Shown here: positions 33,071 to 45,230 of the stretch, one piece after another
Layout of the letters: the number at the start of each line of letters is the position of its first letter
Position numbering within the stretch: position 1 is the first letter of the stretch
DNA from: Tetrapyrgos nigripes
Lineage: Eukaryota; Basidiomycota; Agaricomycetes; Agaricales; Campanellaceae
Reading direction: 5' to 3'
Length of the DNA stretch: 64,000 nucleotides
Assembly (NCBI GenBank): GCA_013368315.1
Contig: JAACJM010000007.1
Coordinates: forward strand, 868,001-932,000
Program-made: the position numbers and the translations under genes
The notes under the pieces: generated by a model
Databases searched by the model: none
What the model saw: the letters and a program-made list of their open reading frames with translations, nothing else
Told to the model about the DNA's origin: nothing

Positions 33071-33327
33071 AGTAAATGAGTCAAGCTAGTACGTGTATGT
33101 AGTTATTGATGAAGAATGTAAAACTAGTAGAGCCAAGTTCGCAGCGTGTTGGGGTTGGAGAGTTCGAGGTTGGAAATGGAAAGAGTTTTTTTTTTAGTAT
33201 TGGGGAATGGCCTTCCCCTCTTAGTAGCAAGTCTTCTCAATTTCAAGATCTTGACAGCCGTGTAAGTATTTGTAGCAGTAGAAGCTGTGTCATTGGTTAG
33301 TGTCTTTTCGTTCGTTGCCATCGTAGC

Positions 33328-33620
33328 AACCTAGCTGGCCTCGCTGACTTACTACATGCATGGATAAATTGAAACTTCCGCTTGTTACTCTGATCCATTT
33401 TTGCAGGAGCTAGCAGATGAATAGATATCTACGTACGTGTCCTCAGTGCAGCATTGAACATGCACCTCTAGGCTTGACACTGTTCCTCACAGTCCAGCGA
33501 CTGAATAAATACCAAACACAGATTTTCTCAGTCAGCTTGCCTTCCCAGACATAATAAGTACTTACGCGTCGTGGCGGCACCGGGCAAGCTCGACCAGGGA
33601 CTTTGCTGGAGCTAGCAGAT
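33328..33620 (+). repeat. Dispersed repeat family, copy 2
   Basis: Closest to copy 3 over CTTGACACTGTTCCTCACAG and CCGGGCAAGCTCG. The block GGAGCTAGCAGATGAATAGA occurs twice within this copy (near 33406 and 33609). Confidence 0.7.
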
Positions 33621-33947
33621 GAATAGATTACGAGGCCGAATGAAATGAAGGTGAGTTCTTTACACCGCATGTGGCTATGTCGAATCGTACCCTGCTTTTC
33701 CGTTCACAAATTCCTAAAACTCCCGAGCTTTGGAACTGTGATTGCCGAGGTATGCCGCGTCAATGCCGCGTGCTTACTCATCAGTCACCGCTTCCTTCTG
33801 TTCCTTCGTGAAAGCCCACCGAAAGCTCCCAAACGATCTACGTCTAAGGTATGTGCATTGTATATGGTATTCTTCATATCATAATCTTTGTATATACGTC
33901 AAAAAATCGAAATTTTTCCCATGTTATCAAAGGAAGACGTCCGTAAA

Positions 33948-34002
33948 AGGCCTCGCAGCGACGTAGAGACTCCGTATCACTATCTACGTCGCTGCGAGGC
34001 CT
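33948..34002. repeat. Perfect 20-bp inverted repeat with 15-nt loop
   Basis: The arm AGGCCTCGCAGCGACGTAGA at 33948-33967 returns exactly at 33983-34002. It could be a foldback remnant; related GAGGCC...GGCCTC ends occur at 38561 and 39452. Confidence 0.9.
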
Positions 34003-34277
34003 GCGATGTTCGAGCTTGAGTACCCTGAGGTGTCGGGGAACCTCTTTTATTTCGTTTAGGTGTTTCTGCATTTTCGACCCGCGGAAGCATTACGCGTTCG
34101 GGTCTTAGGATAGATCCAGGCAAATGTACCGTACATTGTAAAAAGTCCTGATTTCGTGTACTACAAGCTGGGTGGGGTCCCAGGGAGGGTAAAAAGTATA
34201 ACAATAATATGTACTTTATCATTCTGGCTAGTGATGGCCTCGATCTTGCTACGCCTCGGCGATGGCCCACACCCCTT

Positions 34278-34600
34278 TCATACCTACGTACATGTCCTTA
34301 GTGGCAGCATTGAATACAGGCTTGACACTGTTCCTCACAGTCCAGCGACTGAATAAATACTAAACACAGATGTTCTCAGTCAGCTTGCCTTGCCAGACAT
34401 AATAAGTGCTTACGAGTCGTGGCGGCACCGGGCAAGCTCGGCCAGGGAGTGGTACAAGGGGTTCAAGTTCCCGGCTATTTTCATCGAGGCCTTTGTTTGA
34501 AATGCCAATATGATTACAAAGACGCGTCAGATTCCTCGGCTTGGCAGAAGCTTGGCATAAGGAATGGAGTGACTTAGAATGAGTAAAGGCCAGTACATGT
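34278..34600 (+). repeat. Dispersed repeat family, copy 3
   Basis: Third copy, lying upstream of ALDH copy 1. It adds GTTCAAGTTCCCGGCTATTTT and AAGACGCGTCAG, which are also found in copy 1. Confidence 0.7.
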
Positions 34601-34704
34601 ATGTAGTTATCGATGTAAGAAGTTAAGAACGTAAAGCTAGGGAATTGTATCTATCTATGTATCGCAGCGTGCCCGTTAGACCGCGTGATCCTGCGGCCAA
34701 CGAG

Positions 34705-35067
34705 ACACCTTGTCAACGAACCCTAGGGCCGCTGATCATGGGTGGAGATGTTAGGTACAATATTTTCCGGCCTACAAATGAAATCTGGCCATCAGACCCC
34801 CAATTTATACGAATTTAGGTCACGGTTCGGCTCGAAATGTTCCTCTGGAGCCTTTGCCGACCCAGGTTGCCCAGAAACCGCATTTCCTGGCGTTTTTGGC
34901 GGGTTTGCTCCATAGTCTTGCCTAGAAAGACCCGACTATTTCCCCAGTGAACGACATTCACGGTGACCAACACCCTCCCCAAACTCCAAGACGTCGTTGA
35001 TCGCATCCTTAGACGAATATCGCCACAGGGTCCGCCTGCGGCGGACAGTTTTATACGAATATTCGGA
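34705..35067. other. Extra 0.36 kb in the ALDH copy 1 upstream region
   Basis: The upstream regions of the two ALDH genes share GACCGCGTGA, GCGGCCAACGAG and AACCTAACATTCCC. In copy 2 the last two blocks are adjacent (about 40620-40642); in copy 1 this stretch separates them. No TIR or target duplication was found. Confidence 0.6.
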
Positions 35068-35153
35068 ACCTAACATTCCCACCTATTATCAGGGTTCTTG
35101 TCACTCTTTGGGATCGGAAATGGTCAAAGCCTTTTGGAGTAAGAACTTGCTAC

Positions 35154-35159
35154 TTAAAG
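35154..35159 (+). promoter_or_regulatory. TATA-like element, ALDH copy 1
   Basis: TTAAAG within TGCTACTTAAAGG, about 100 bp before the ATG. The matching site in copy 2 is TGCTATTTAAAGG at about 40664-40676. Confidence 0.4.
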
Positions 35160-35255
35160 GTAACCGTACAGCTGTTGACCCCAGATCGCGTTCCTTTTTT
35201 CTTCCCCGCTTGCCCGGTGCCTCGTCAGTGACTAGCCACTTCCCAAATCATCATC

Positions 35256-38166
35256 ATGTCCTCAAACCCTGAAGTCATCACCATAAACCTCGACACACCC
35301 CTCTACAAAGGTTCCATCTCGCTCAATACAGGCCTGTTTATCAACGGAGAGTTTGTTAGACCCCAGGAGAGTCAGGATGCGGGGAAGATTGAGTGAGTAC
35401 TACGAGGTATTTGGTGTCAGATTATTTACTTTGTTCAGCATAATCAATCCCTCCACATCAAAACCCATAACCTCCGTCCACCTCGGCTCCTCCCTCGACG
35501 TCGATATCGCCGTAGATGCTGCACGAAAAGCGTTTAAATCAACTTGGGGTCTACACGTTCCGGGGTCTGTTAGAGGTCAAAAGCTGCAAAGGTTGGCAGA
35601 GTTGATAGAGGAGAATCTTGAGGAGATTGCTGCGTTGGAGGCATTGAATTGTGGTGAGTCTGATGGGTACTATTACGCTTACTTTTTCTGGCTCGGAGGA
35701 AGACGAGTCTTACGATTTCGATGAGCATTTGGCAAATTCTTCTTTCATTCTTCCTTTTTTTACGTGCTTTGTACTCAACCCCGATCGTTCTCTCATTCTA
35801 GGAAAACCCTTCGCTCAAGCCAAACAAGAAATAACCATCGGCTGTATCGCAACGCTTAAATACTACGCTGGGTGGGCTGATAAGATTCACGGAAAGACGA
35901 TTGAGGTGCGTATGGCTATGGTATTCGATATTTAATGAGAACTGATGTTGAGGGTGTTTGAATAATTTTTACTAGACGAGTGAAACCAAAATGGCGTATA
36001 CGAGAAGAGAACCATATGGTGTTGTGGTACGTTTCTACATTTTTACGTGCCTGTCCCCTCGTTTCGACTTGACACTGCTTATGCTGATTCATCGCGTATT
36101 TGTCTACTTATACTAGGGAGCGATCATCCCATGGAATGGACCTTTGGTATGTGTCACGACGTGTTCTTGCGTCGTTTTAAGCTTCCAACCTAAATCATCA
36201 CCTTTAATTTGTAGGCAATGTTCGCTTGGAAAGTCGGTCCTGCAGTTGCTGCTGGGAATGCTATCGTTCTCAAGGTAAGCATAGGCTTACCCAGCCCAAT
36301 CAGTTCTGTCACGCTTGAACGCTACTACGTTTCTAAGTTGATACTAATGGTACCTACTCACAATTTCCGAATTTTGTTTTGTTTTGTCTCGTCATGATAG
36401 CCTTCTGAACTTACACCCCTAACCGCGCTCCGGGTTGCTTCTCTCATCAACGAAGCTGGATTTCCGCCAGGTGTGATCAATATTGTGAATGGATATGGTA
36501 CGTGCTTACTTGACTCATTTACTACCAAGTTTACTAACTCTCCTTCTAAACCACTCTTTCCACCCCTCTTCCTCATCCTACCCCCACCCTACCCCTCCTT
36601 TACTCCTGCTTCACCATCCCAGGCCCCACCGTCGGCTCCTCCCTCTCCTCCCACCCCCTCATAACCAAGATCGCATTCACCGGGTCCACCGTCACCGGCA
36701 GGAAGATTCAAGAAGCAGCAGCGAAATCGAATCTTAAAGTCGTCACGCTCGAACTGGGTGGAAAAAGCCCGAATATCATATTTGATGATGCAGATTTGGA
36801 ACAAGCGATAAAGTGGGCGGGAGTTGGGATTTTGTGAGTAACAGGCTTTTCTCTTTCTCTTGTCAAGTTTTTGCCCGACCCGACCCTTGGAAACCCACTC
36901 GGGTCTGGTTCTGGTTCTGGACTCAAGCTAATCGGACGCATACGCGTTTCCATAGCACCAACATGGGTCAAGCATGCTGCGCCGGCTCTCGTATCTTCGT
37001 CCAAGAAGGCATCTATGACGCGTTCATCCAAGGATTTACAGCCGTAGCTCAGCATCTTCAAGCAAATACTGGTGACCCGTTTTCTTCACCGAATACGTTG
37101 CATGGGCCTCAGGCGAGCGAGGTACAGTATAAAGTGAGTAGTTTGGGTTATTCGTTTAGTGTCGATCTGGATGAGGGTCGATATGATATGATACGATACG
37201 GTACTGATCAATCTCTTGAATCTTCGATATGTTTGATATAGCGCATCCTATCATATATATCCTCCGGCATATTCGACGGTGCACACGTCCAAACCGGGGG
37301 TGAAAAACATTCGGAAGAGAAGGGATACTTTATCAAACCGACTATATTCACCAACGTTACTCCCTCGATGAAAATCGCACAAGAGGAGATTTTTGGACCG
37401 GTTGCGGCGGTGATTAAGTTTAAGACTGAGGAAGGTGAGTTTTGCGAGTTTATCTGCTGTTTCGTCTTCTCTCCCTAGGTCTACTCCTTGGACTTCGTCC
37501 CTCGTCTCTTCGCCGCCCCTTCCTGCCTCACTCCACACCTCACGCTGACTCGAATACTCGAATTGCGTTTTTTTTTTTTTTTTTTGTCAGAGGTAATCGA
37601 AATGGCAAACAACACAACCTACGGTTTAGCTTGTGCGGTGTTTACGGAGAATATAAGCCGAGGGATTAGAGTAGCTCATGCGATCGATGCTGGGACTGCT
37701 TGGGTGAGTGGATCCTCCTCTTTGTTTTGAGTCGTGAATGGTCTTGCTTTTTCCTATTTTTCTGTCTTTCTATGTTCCTATACGTCCTATCTCACGAATC
37801 TCCTGTATATTCTTTTCTATTTTCCTATCTTCCTATCTCCCAATTTTATATTTTTCGTGAACCGTCGACACAACGCATGACGCACTGTTAACGCCTTGCT
37901 AACACTCCGCGTAGATCAACACTTACAACACGCTCGCAACCAACGTTCCATTCGGTGGGTATAAACAATCGGGGATTGGGAGAGAGCTGGGGGAGTATGC
38001 GTTGGAAAAGTGAGTATTGCACTGGTCTAAGCATCTTTCGTCAATCGATTTGGTTTGGTTTACTGATGCCATTCTATATTTGTCTTTGTGCGTATCGTAT
38101 CGTATCTGTGTGCACAGCTACACTCAAGTTAAAGCTGTTCATATTAATATCGGGATGAAGCTCTAA
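35256..38166 (+). CDS. Aldehyde dehydrogenase, copy 1, 13 exons
   Basis: Exons: 35256-35392, 35439-35653, 35802-35905, 35976-36026, 36117-36146, 36215-36274, 36401-36497, 36623-36833, 36956-37133, 37242-37434, 37591-37703, 37915-38009 and 38118-38166. All phases join to give 510 residues. It oxidises an aldehyde to a carboxylic acid with NAD(P)+. The catalytic residues are present with the canonical spacing: N176 in IIPWNGP, E275 in [10 protein letters not shown] and C309 in GQACCAGSR. The coenzyme fold mark FTGST and the C-terminal [18 protein letters not shown] are intact. No targeting signal was seen, so it is probably cytosolic. It is paralogous to copy 2 with identical exon boundaries, about 5.5 kb apart start to start. 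The substrate is not predictable. Confidence 0.93.
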
Positions 38167-38560
38167 GGCTGGGCTGGCTTTGGGCTTTACCTTCGAGGCT
38201 CTAGAGTGGGTAATGTGATGTGGGTACTGGGGAACGCAATTGCTCATCGTTGAGTCGCAGGGTCAGTCGAATTGTTTCCAATGCTCAATGTATGTTACTT
38301 ATGTAGATATGTACTAGTATATTTGGAGTATCTTTCAAGTATCTTGACTATCTTTGGAATCATCGCTGTAAACAAGTTGTAGTACAATCTGTGCACAGTT
38401 GATCATTGCAAATTCATCGAGGGCGGGTTGATTCTAGTCTCTCTCAGCCAGACCCTAATGAAGAACTTTGAAGTCGTGCCAGGTCAATTATGTATGTAAA
38501 TATATATTCACGTGTGTCAGCGCGTTCTTCGGTTTATCGTGTTTCTGAAGGCGAAATGTT

Positions 38561-39452
38561 TTACGAGGCCCTTTTAAGGAACTCGTTCTTATAACCTAAC
38601 GTTCCAGCATGTAGCTATGCTCGGCCGCATAGCTCCTCCATTCAGTCAGCAAATTCTATACTGTGCCGATATGCTATTCCCTTATTTTAGGCCTCGTCAT
38701 CGTGCCATGTGCAGCGATGACCCACATTTCCCTCGTCTTTTTGTATCCTCGGCCTATCTATTTTATCCTTCAGGCGCTGGATGCAGCAAGTTGCACAAAA
38801 ATGGCACAAGTAACCGCTGTTTGTTGGGCTTCTGTGTGTGGCTGTGCGCCGCGAGACGTCAGGCCCTCAGCCATCGCTTGCGAGGGTGGCGGGATGGAAA
38901 TTTTTTACATCCAGTCTGAAAAAAATTTACCAACCGCTGGACCACACCTCCCCTCCTCCCTCCTGCCTTATAGGGCATATCTAAGGTCAGATGACTTCCC
39001 CAATGAGGTAATATTAGTCATGCAGATAAGATCAGATCAAATTTGGCATTTGCCAGTCTGCCACTGCTCAGGTTATTTCAGTGTAAATTTGTTGGAATCT
39101 ACCTCTAGCACACTCTGGCAAGTACCTACATAGTTGTGTAGCTCTGAGACACCTAATTACTTGCTGTGGAAGTGCCAGAACACCTCGGCCTGAGCCAAAT
39201 AGGAGGGTCACAAAAGATTTTTGGCCTGACTGGACCACCACCCCCCTCCCTACCCTATGTGCCAGATATCCTGTCTACCACCCCCTTGATCGCTTGTCAC
39301 AACGAGGGAAATGTGGGCCATCGCTGCGCGTGGTACGATGACGAGGCCCAAAATAAGGGAGCAGCATATCGGCACAGTATGGAATTTGCCGACTGAATGG
39401 AGGAGCTATCAAGCATGGCCACACGCTGGAACCCCTTGAAAGGGCCTCGTAA
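38561..39452. mobile_element. Long-TIR element, 892 bp
   Basis: The ends TTACGAGGCCCTTTTAAGG and CCTTGAAAGGGCCTCGTAA open inverted repeats of about 180 bp. They share TAGCTCCTCCATTCAGTC, ACTGTGCCGATATGCT and CACATTTCCCTCGT. No transposase frame lies between. A flanking duplication was not found, so it may be old. It sits in the spacer between the two ALDH genes. Confidence 0.75.
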
Positions 39453-39740
39453 CCTCGAGCTCAACAGCTTTATGTCCTAGCAAAAATTTCATTTACAAAA
39501 CAGTGTACTGTGTCCCTGGGCAGCTCCAGCTTTCACTTGTGAAATTCAAGTGAAATTTCGTTTGAGCGTCTTGTTTACATAATCAACCATAATCACATGA
39601 TGTGATGCTCCCACGGCCCAAAAGTATACAAAATGGCGATGGGCCACGGACCAAGCCCGGAGTTCCATTGTTCCTTACTCCGGACGTGCTTTTGCTTATG
39701 TTGTGGGCAACTTCAACCAGGGCAAAGTCACACCACGGGC

Positions 39741-39930
39741 GGCGAACTATATTTGGGGCATTGAAAAAAACGAACTTAAATTACTGATTTTTCAAAGCAG
39801 CTTTTGCTCCCCGGGCCTACTCCATATGGGACTGATTTGAGGCCGATATTCCATATGGAGTATGCCCGGGGCCGAGCAAAAATCCGTCATTTAAGTTTAA
39901 GATTCTTCCAGGCTCCAAATATGCATCGCC
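39741..39930. mobile_element. Small foldback MITE, copy 1 (about 190 bp)
   Basis: An inverted-repeat unit with an inner arm CTACTCCATATGG around the loop GACTGATTTGAGGC. The outer arms contain AACTTAAAT and, farther out, ATATTTGG-type sequence. The same unit occurs at 48781-48966. No coding sequence. The target duplication is not clear. Confidence 0.7.
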
Positions 39931-40753
39931 GTCCGCGGTGTCAACTGATATACAAGCTCTTAGATACCATGTAAAAGCACAAAAACGATACATTTGGGCA
40001 TGCTAAGGGAGTATACACTGTAAACCTGATATAAAGACCTTGAAAAGATGTGTTGAATGCGTCCAAAAGACACTAAACTACACTGTCCTATCCTACCCAA
40101 CTCATTAGCACAGAACAGACTGGCCTTGGAAGAATCACCACATAACCCTGAAGGATGAGCAAGTTGAGAGAAGCAAACTGACAGCGAAAAAGAGAGACAA
40201 TGGTGATAGATATTGCAAGACATAAAGAGAGAACTGAGCAGGCCTGAGACCAGGGGGAGGAAGGGCGTTCGCGAGTGGTGGTGGTGGTGGCCACTAGCGG
40301 AACAATCAACGAACGAGCAAATAAACAAACAACAAGCTTTAAATTCGGACGGCCGACACTGAAGCGGCAAGCCCCATTGGGACGTCACGTGCTGAGGGCC
40401 AACCTGGGTCGCGTCTACTTCAACTTGGCGTCTACTGAGTACTCTCAGACTCTGTCGACTCCCTCGATCACGATCACAATCGTAAGGCGGAAGCAAATAA
40501 GTTGAAATCCCTGCTCTCGTCCCTCCCGCCTTCCAAATATTATTAAGTTCCTCTCATACTCTATTACTCATCCTCCCTCCCTGGGCCTTCGCTGCGTGCC
40601 CGCTAGACCGCGTGACCGTGCGGCCAACGAGCAACCTAACATTCCCGCTTCGGAGTAGGAACCTGCTATTTAAAGGTACATCCATTGATCCCAGATCGCG
40701 TTCCCGCTTGACCGCTGCCTCGTCTGTGACTAGCCCCTTCCCAAACCATCATC

Positions 40754-43673
40754 ATGTCCTCAAACTCTGAAGTCATCACCATAAACCTCGACACACCCCT
40801 CTACAAAGGTTCCATCTCGCTCAATACAGGCCTGTTTATCAACGGGGAGTTTGTTAGACCCCAGGAGAGTCAGGATGCGGGGAAGATTGAGTGAGTACTA
40901 CGAGGTATTTGGTGTCAGATTAGTTACTTTGTTCAGCATAATCAATCCCTCCACATCAAAACCCATAACCTCCGTCCACCTCGGCTCCTCCCTCGACGTC
41001 GATATCGCCGTAGATGCTGCACGAAAAGCGTTTAAATCAACTTGGGGTCTACACGTTCCGGGGTCTGTTAGAGGTCAAAAGCTGCAAAGGTTGGCAGAGT
41101 TGATAGAGGAGAATCTTGAGGAGATTGCTGCGTTGGAGGCATTGAATTGTGGTGAGTGCCGTGCTGATGGGTACTATTACGCTTACTTTGTCTGGCTTGG
41201 AGGAGGATGAGTCTTGTTTTAAATTCGTTTTTGATGAGCATTTGGGACTTTCTTTCTTCCTTTCTTTCTTCCTTTCTTTGCGTTACGTGCTTTGTACTCA
41301 ACCCCAGTCGCCTCTCTCATTCTAGGAAAACCCTTCGCTCAAGCCAAACAAGAACTAAACATGGCCTGTATCACAACGCTTAAATACTACGCTGGGTGGG
41401 CTGATAAGATTCACGGCAAAACGATTGAGGTGCGTATGGCTATGGCATTCGGTATTTAATGAGAACTGATGTTGAGGGTGCTTGAATAACTCTTACTACT
41501 ACAGACGAATGAAACCAAAATGGCGTATACAAGGAGAGAACCGTATGGTGTTGTGGTACGCTTCTACATCTCTACGTGCCTATCCCCTCGTTTCGACTTA
41601 ACCGTGACACTTATACTGATTTCATCGTGCATTTGTCTATCCATAATAGGGAGCGATCATCCCATGGAATAACCCTTTGGTACGTGTCACGAGGTGTTCT
41701 TGCGTCGTGTTAAGCTTCCAACCTAAATCGTCGCCTTTAATTTGTAGGCGGGGCTCGCTTGGAAAGTCGGTCCTGCAGTTGCTGCTGGGAATACTATCGT
41801 TCTCAAGGTAAGCATAAGCTTACCCACCTCCGCCTGCCCATCTGGAACCCAATCGCTTCCGTCTACGCTTCTATGCTTCTACATTTCTAAGTTGATACTA
41901 ATGGTACTTACTCACATATCCTGAATTTCGTTTCGTTTCGTCATGGTAGCCCTCTGAATTTACACCCCTAAGCGCGCTCCGCGTTGCTTCTCTCATCAAC
42001 GAAGCTGGATTTCCGCCAGGTGTGATTAATATCGTGAATGGATATGGTACGTACTTGATTGACTCATTCACTACCAATTTCACTGACTCTCCTTCTAAAC
42101 CACTCTTTCCACCCCTCTGCCTTGTCTCATCCATACCTTACCCCTCTCCATCACCATCCCAGGCCCCACCGTCGGCGCCTCCCTCGCCTCCCATCCCCTC
42201 ATAGCTAAGATCGCATTCACCGGGTCTACCATCACGGGTCGAAAGATCCAAGAAGCAGCAGCGAAATCGAATCTTAAAGTCGTCACGCTCGAGCTGGGTG
42301 GGAAGAGCCCGAATATCATATTCGATGACGCGGATCTGGAACAAGCGATAAAGTGGGCTGGGATTGGGATTTTGTGAGTAACGGTATTTTTTCTATTTCT
42401 CTTTCCCTTGTCAAGTATTTGCCCGACCCGACCCTTAGAGACCTCGAGTCTCGTTTCTTGGTTCTTGGTCTGGACTCAAACTAATCGTAGTACGTACACG
42501 CGTTTCCATTCCACAGCGCCAACATGGGCCAAGCATGCTGCGCCGGCTCTCGTATCTTCGTCCAAGAAGGAATCTACGACGCTTTCATACAAGGATTTAC
42601 AGCCGTAGCTCAACATCTTCAAGCAAATACTGGAGACTCGTTTTCTTCACCGAATACGCTGCATGGGCCTCAGGCGAGTGAGGCGCAGTATAAAGTGAGT
42701 AGTTTAGGTTATTCGTTATAGTGTCGATTTGGATGAGGGATATGATACGATACGATACTGATCAATCTCTTGAATCTTTGATATATTTGATATAGCGCAT
42801 CCTATCGTATATATCCTCCGGCATATCCGAAGGTGCACACGTCCAAACCGGAGGTGAAAAACATTCGGACGGGGAGGGTTATTTTATCAAACCAACCATC
42901 TTCACCAACGTCACTCCATCGATGAAAATCGCACAAGAGGAAATTTTTGGGCCGGTTGCGGCGGTGATTAAGTTTAAGACTGAGGAAGGTGAGTTTTACG
43001 AGTCTATGTGCTGTTTCTTCTTCTCTCCCTAGGCAACCCCTTGACCTTCGTCTCTCGCTCGCTCGTCTTTTCGTTGCCCCCCCCTCCTGCATCACTCCCA
43101 CGCCTCACGCTGACTCGAATACTCGAATTGCGTTTTTTTTTTGTGTCAGAGGTCATCGAAATGGCAAACAACACAACCTACGGTTTAGCCTGTGCGGTGT
43201 TTACGGAGAATATAAGCCGAGGGATTAGAGTGGCTCATGCGATCGAGGCTGGGACTGCCTGGGTGAGTGTTACGCGACTTATCAAATTTTGACTTGTTTC
43301 TGAATCCGAATTTCCACCTATCTTCTTCCTCTACCCCTCTGCGCCTCGTCAATTTCGGCTGATAATGCCCTCCTGGTGCATCACATAGATCAATACCTAC
43401 AACACAATCGAAAACGGCGTTCCATTCGGTGGATATAAACAATCGGGAATTGGGAGAGAACTGGGGGAGTATGCGTTGGAAAAGTAAGTATTACTTCTGC
43501 TTCTTATCCTTCTCGTTTCTCTTTTTTTCTTGCTTCGTCCGAATTTTGTTTGGATGTTGGATTCATGATTATTTTTCCTTTGCTGACCCCACTTTATCTT
43601 TTGCGTTTTTTTTTTTGGGTAAAGCTACACGCAAGTTAAAGCTGTTCACATCAATATCGGGATGAACCTCTAG
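40754..43673 (+). CDS. Aldehyde dehydrogenase, copy 2, 13 exons
   Basis: Exons: 40754-40890, 40937-41151, 41326-41429, 41505-41555, 41650-41679, 41748-41807, 41950-42046, 42163-42373, 42517-42694, 42796-42988, 43150-43262, 43389-43483 and 43625-43673. Each exon has the same length as in copy 1, giving 510 residues. The catalytic N176, E275 and C309 are kept. Differences are mostly conservative: PWNNP for [17 protein letters not shown] for [22 protein letters not shown] for [10 protein letters not shown], and GMNL for GMKL at the end. Conserved exons with more diverged introns suggest both copies are under selection. The promoter region lacks the 0.36 kb extra block of copy 1. Confidence 0.93.
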
Positions 43674-44125
43674 GTCTCCAAGGCTCTAGTTTGGCCTTGG
43701 AGTGGGCATAGCTTTAAGTGGGTGCTGTGGCCGGGGCCTTTCTTAAGCCAGGGGGATTGTAAAAGATGGGTCCGCAATCCAATCTAATGGTCAGAAGCTG
43801 AGAAGTTATTCAATGTATGTTCAATGTACTATCTATGCCAATATGTACTGGTATCTTTCGAATCGTCGCTGTAAAAATACCTTCTCCAAGCTGTGCACAG
43901 TTGATCAGATTCATTACAAATTCACCAAAGTCTCCCTCGATCCCGTCGATCACGATTGCAATACGGAAGCAATTTAAAATCCCGATACTCCCGCCCCTTC
44001 CTCAACCTTTCTTCTCTCGCTTCAACCCTCCCTCTTTTTCTAACTCTATGTAGTGACTCTCCCCCCTCTCTTCACCTTCCCAAACTTCCTTAGTGGCACC
44101 GAGCTACGCTCCGAAAGTTAGTAAC

Positions 44126-44225
44126 GGGCACATGGTGTAGTTGGTTATCACATCCGCTTAGCATGGTATGGTGTTACTGGTTCAAGCTCTGCGGGGGGTG
44201 CTGGGTTCAATTCCCAGTGTGTCCA
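44126..44225 (+). tRNA. tRNA-Ala(AGC), intron 44164-44189
   Basis: Mature sequence identical to the gene at 8903-8999, including the G3:U70 pair, anticodon AGC and both Pol III boxes. The 26-nt intron is unrelated in sequence to those of the other copies. A TTTT run follows at about 44244. It lies about 450 bp 3' of ALDH copy 2. Confidence 0.9.
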
Positions 44226-44660
44226 TGCCCTACAGAAATCCTCGTTTTATGGACATGTTCTTATTTTACCAATGAGCACTGATGAATCGGACTGGCGAAG
44301 CGAAATGCAATTGTGGTGGCCTTAATCTACCACTAGCCTGAGTGCACCGTAATTCAAAACGCAGACCGCTACTCAATGAAATACAGCTCCTGCTCTGAGT
44401 CAGATGCGAACGAAAGACTCTACTAGAATCATCTGTAGACTGTGACTTTGTGCAGGCTGAATTGGAAATTCGCCCGACGCAACGTTGTCGTTGATCACGA
44501 TTGAAAGATCGAAAAGACGGAAACAAATAATCTGAACCTGCTCCCGCCTTTTCCTAGGGCCCTTCCTCAGCCTTCCTTCTCTCGTTTCCCTCCCTCAACT
44601 TTCCCCTTTATCTCCTCTTATGCAAATATGACACCAAGCTACGCTCTTGAAGATAATAAC

Positions 44661-44763
44661 GGGCACATGGTGTAGTTGGTTATCACATCCGCTTAGCATG
44701 TTAAAACTGATCTTTAGCGGCTGCTTATGCGGGGGGTGCTGGGTTCAATTCCCAGTGTGTCCA
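44661..44763 (+). tRNA. tRNA-Ala(AGC), intron 44699-44727
   Basis: Identical mature 74 nt with a 29-nt intron of different sequence. A TTTTT run follows at about 44788. The upstream leader carries GATCACGATTG and a CCTGCTCCCGCC block as in the other copies. Confidence 0.9.
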
Positions 44764-44989
44764 TACCGCGGACATTGCCGTCTGTGTTTTTGTGACTGTA
44801 GTCGTTACTACTCACCTACTTTTTTGTTCTAGTTTTTTGACCAAGTATACGTGCATCTATGAGTAGTCTACTTCAATGGAGGTCCCAAGCTACCTTTAAC
44901 CTTTGAACAGAGTAACTTGGTACTGGTATGTAGAACTAGACTATTGAGATGCACATGTGTTATGTTCATTGTGTTGAGCAGAACGCGTG

Positions 44990-45230
44990 TACTTGTACTT
45001 CAAACGATGACCCAGCTGTGGCTGCTGGATAACGCAATGGGTCATCGTCGAGTTGCAGGGTCGGCCGAGTTGTTTTTCAACGTTCGTTAGTTGTGTAGAT
45101 GTATGTACTAGTTATAAGTATTTCGAGTATCTTCCAAGTATCTCTCGAATCGTCGCTGTAAACAAGTGTAGTCCAAGCTGCTAGTGTGCACAGTTGATCA
45201 TTGCAAATTCACCGAGGGCGGGACCCTCGG
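44990..45230 (+). repeat. Third copy of the ALDH 3' flank (no ALDH gene)
   Basis: Matches the sequence after ALDH copy 1 (38222-38415): AACGCAATNGCTCATCGT-like, GTCGCAGGGTC-like, AATCGTCGCTGTAAACAAG-like and TGTGCACAGTTGATCATTGC. The region after copy 2 (43800-43925) is a more diverged version. Here no ALDH exon precedes it. Confidence 0.7.

Noticed and set aside
37569..37586. T-run as Pol III terminator
   Set aside because: It lies in an intron of ALDH copy 1 just before the 3' splice site, where it is an ordinary polypyrimidine tract.
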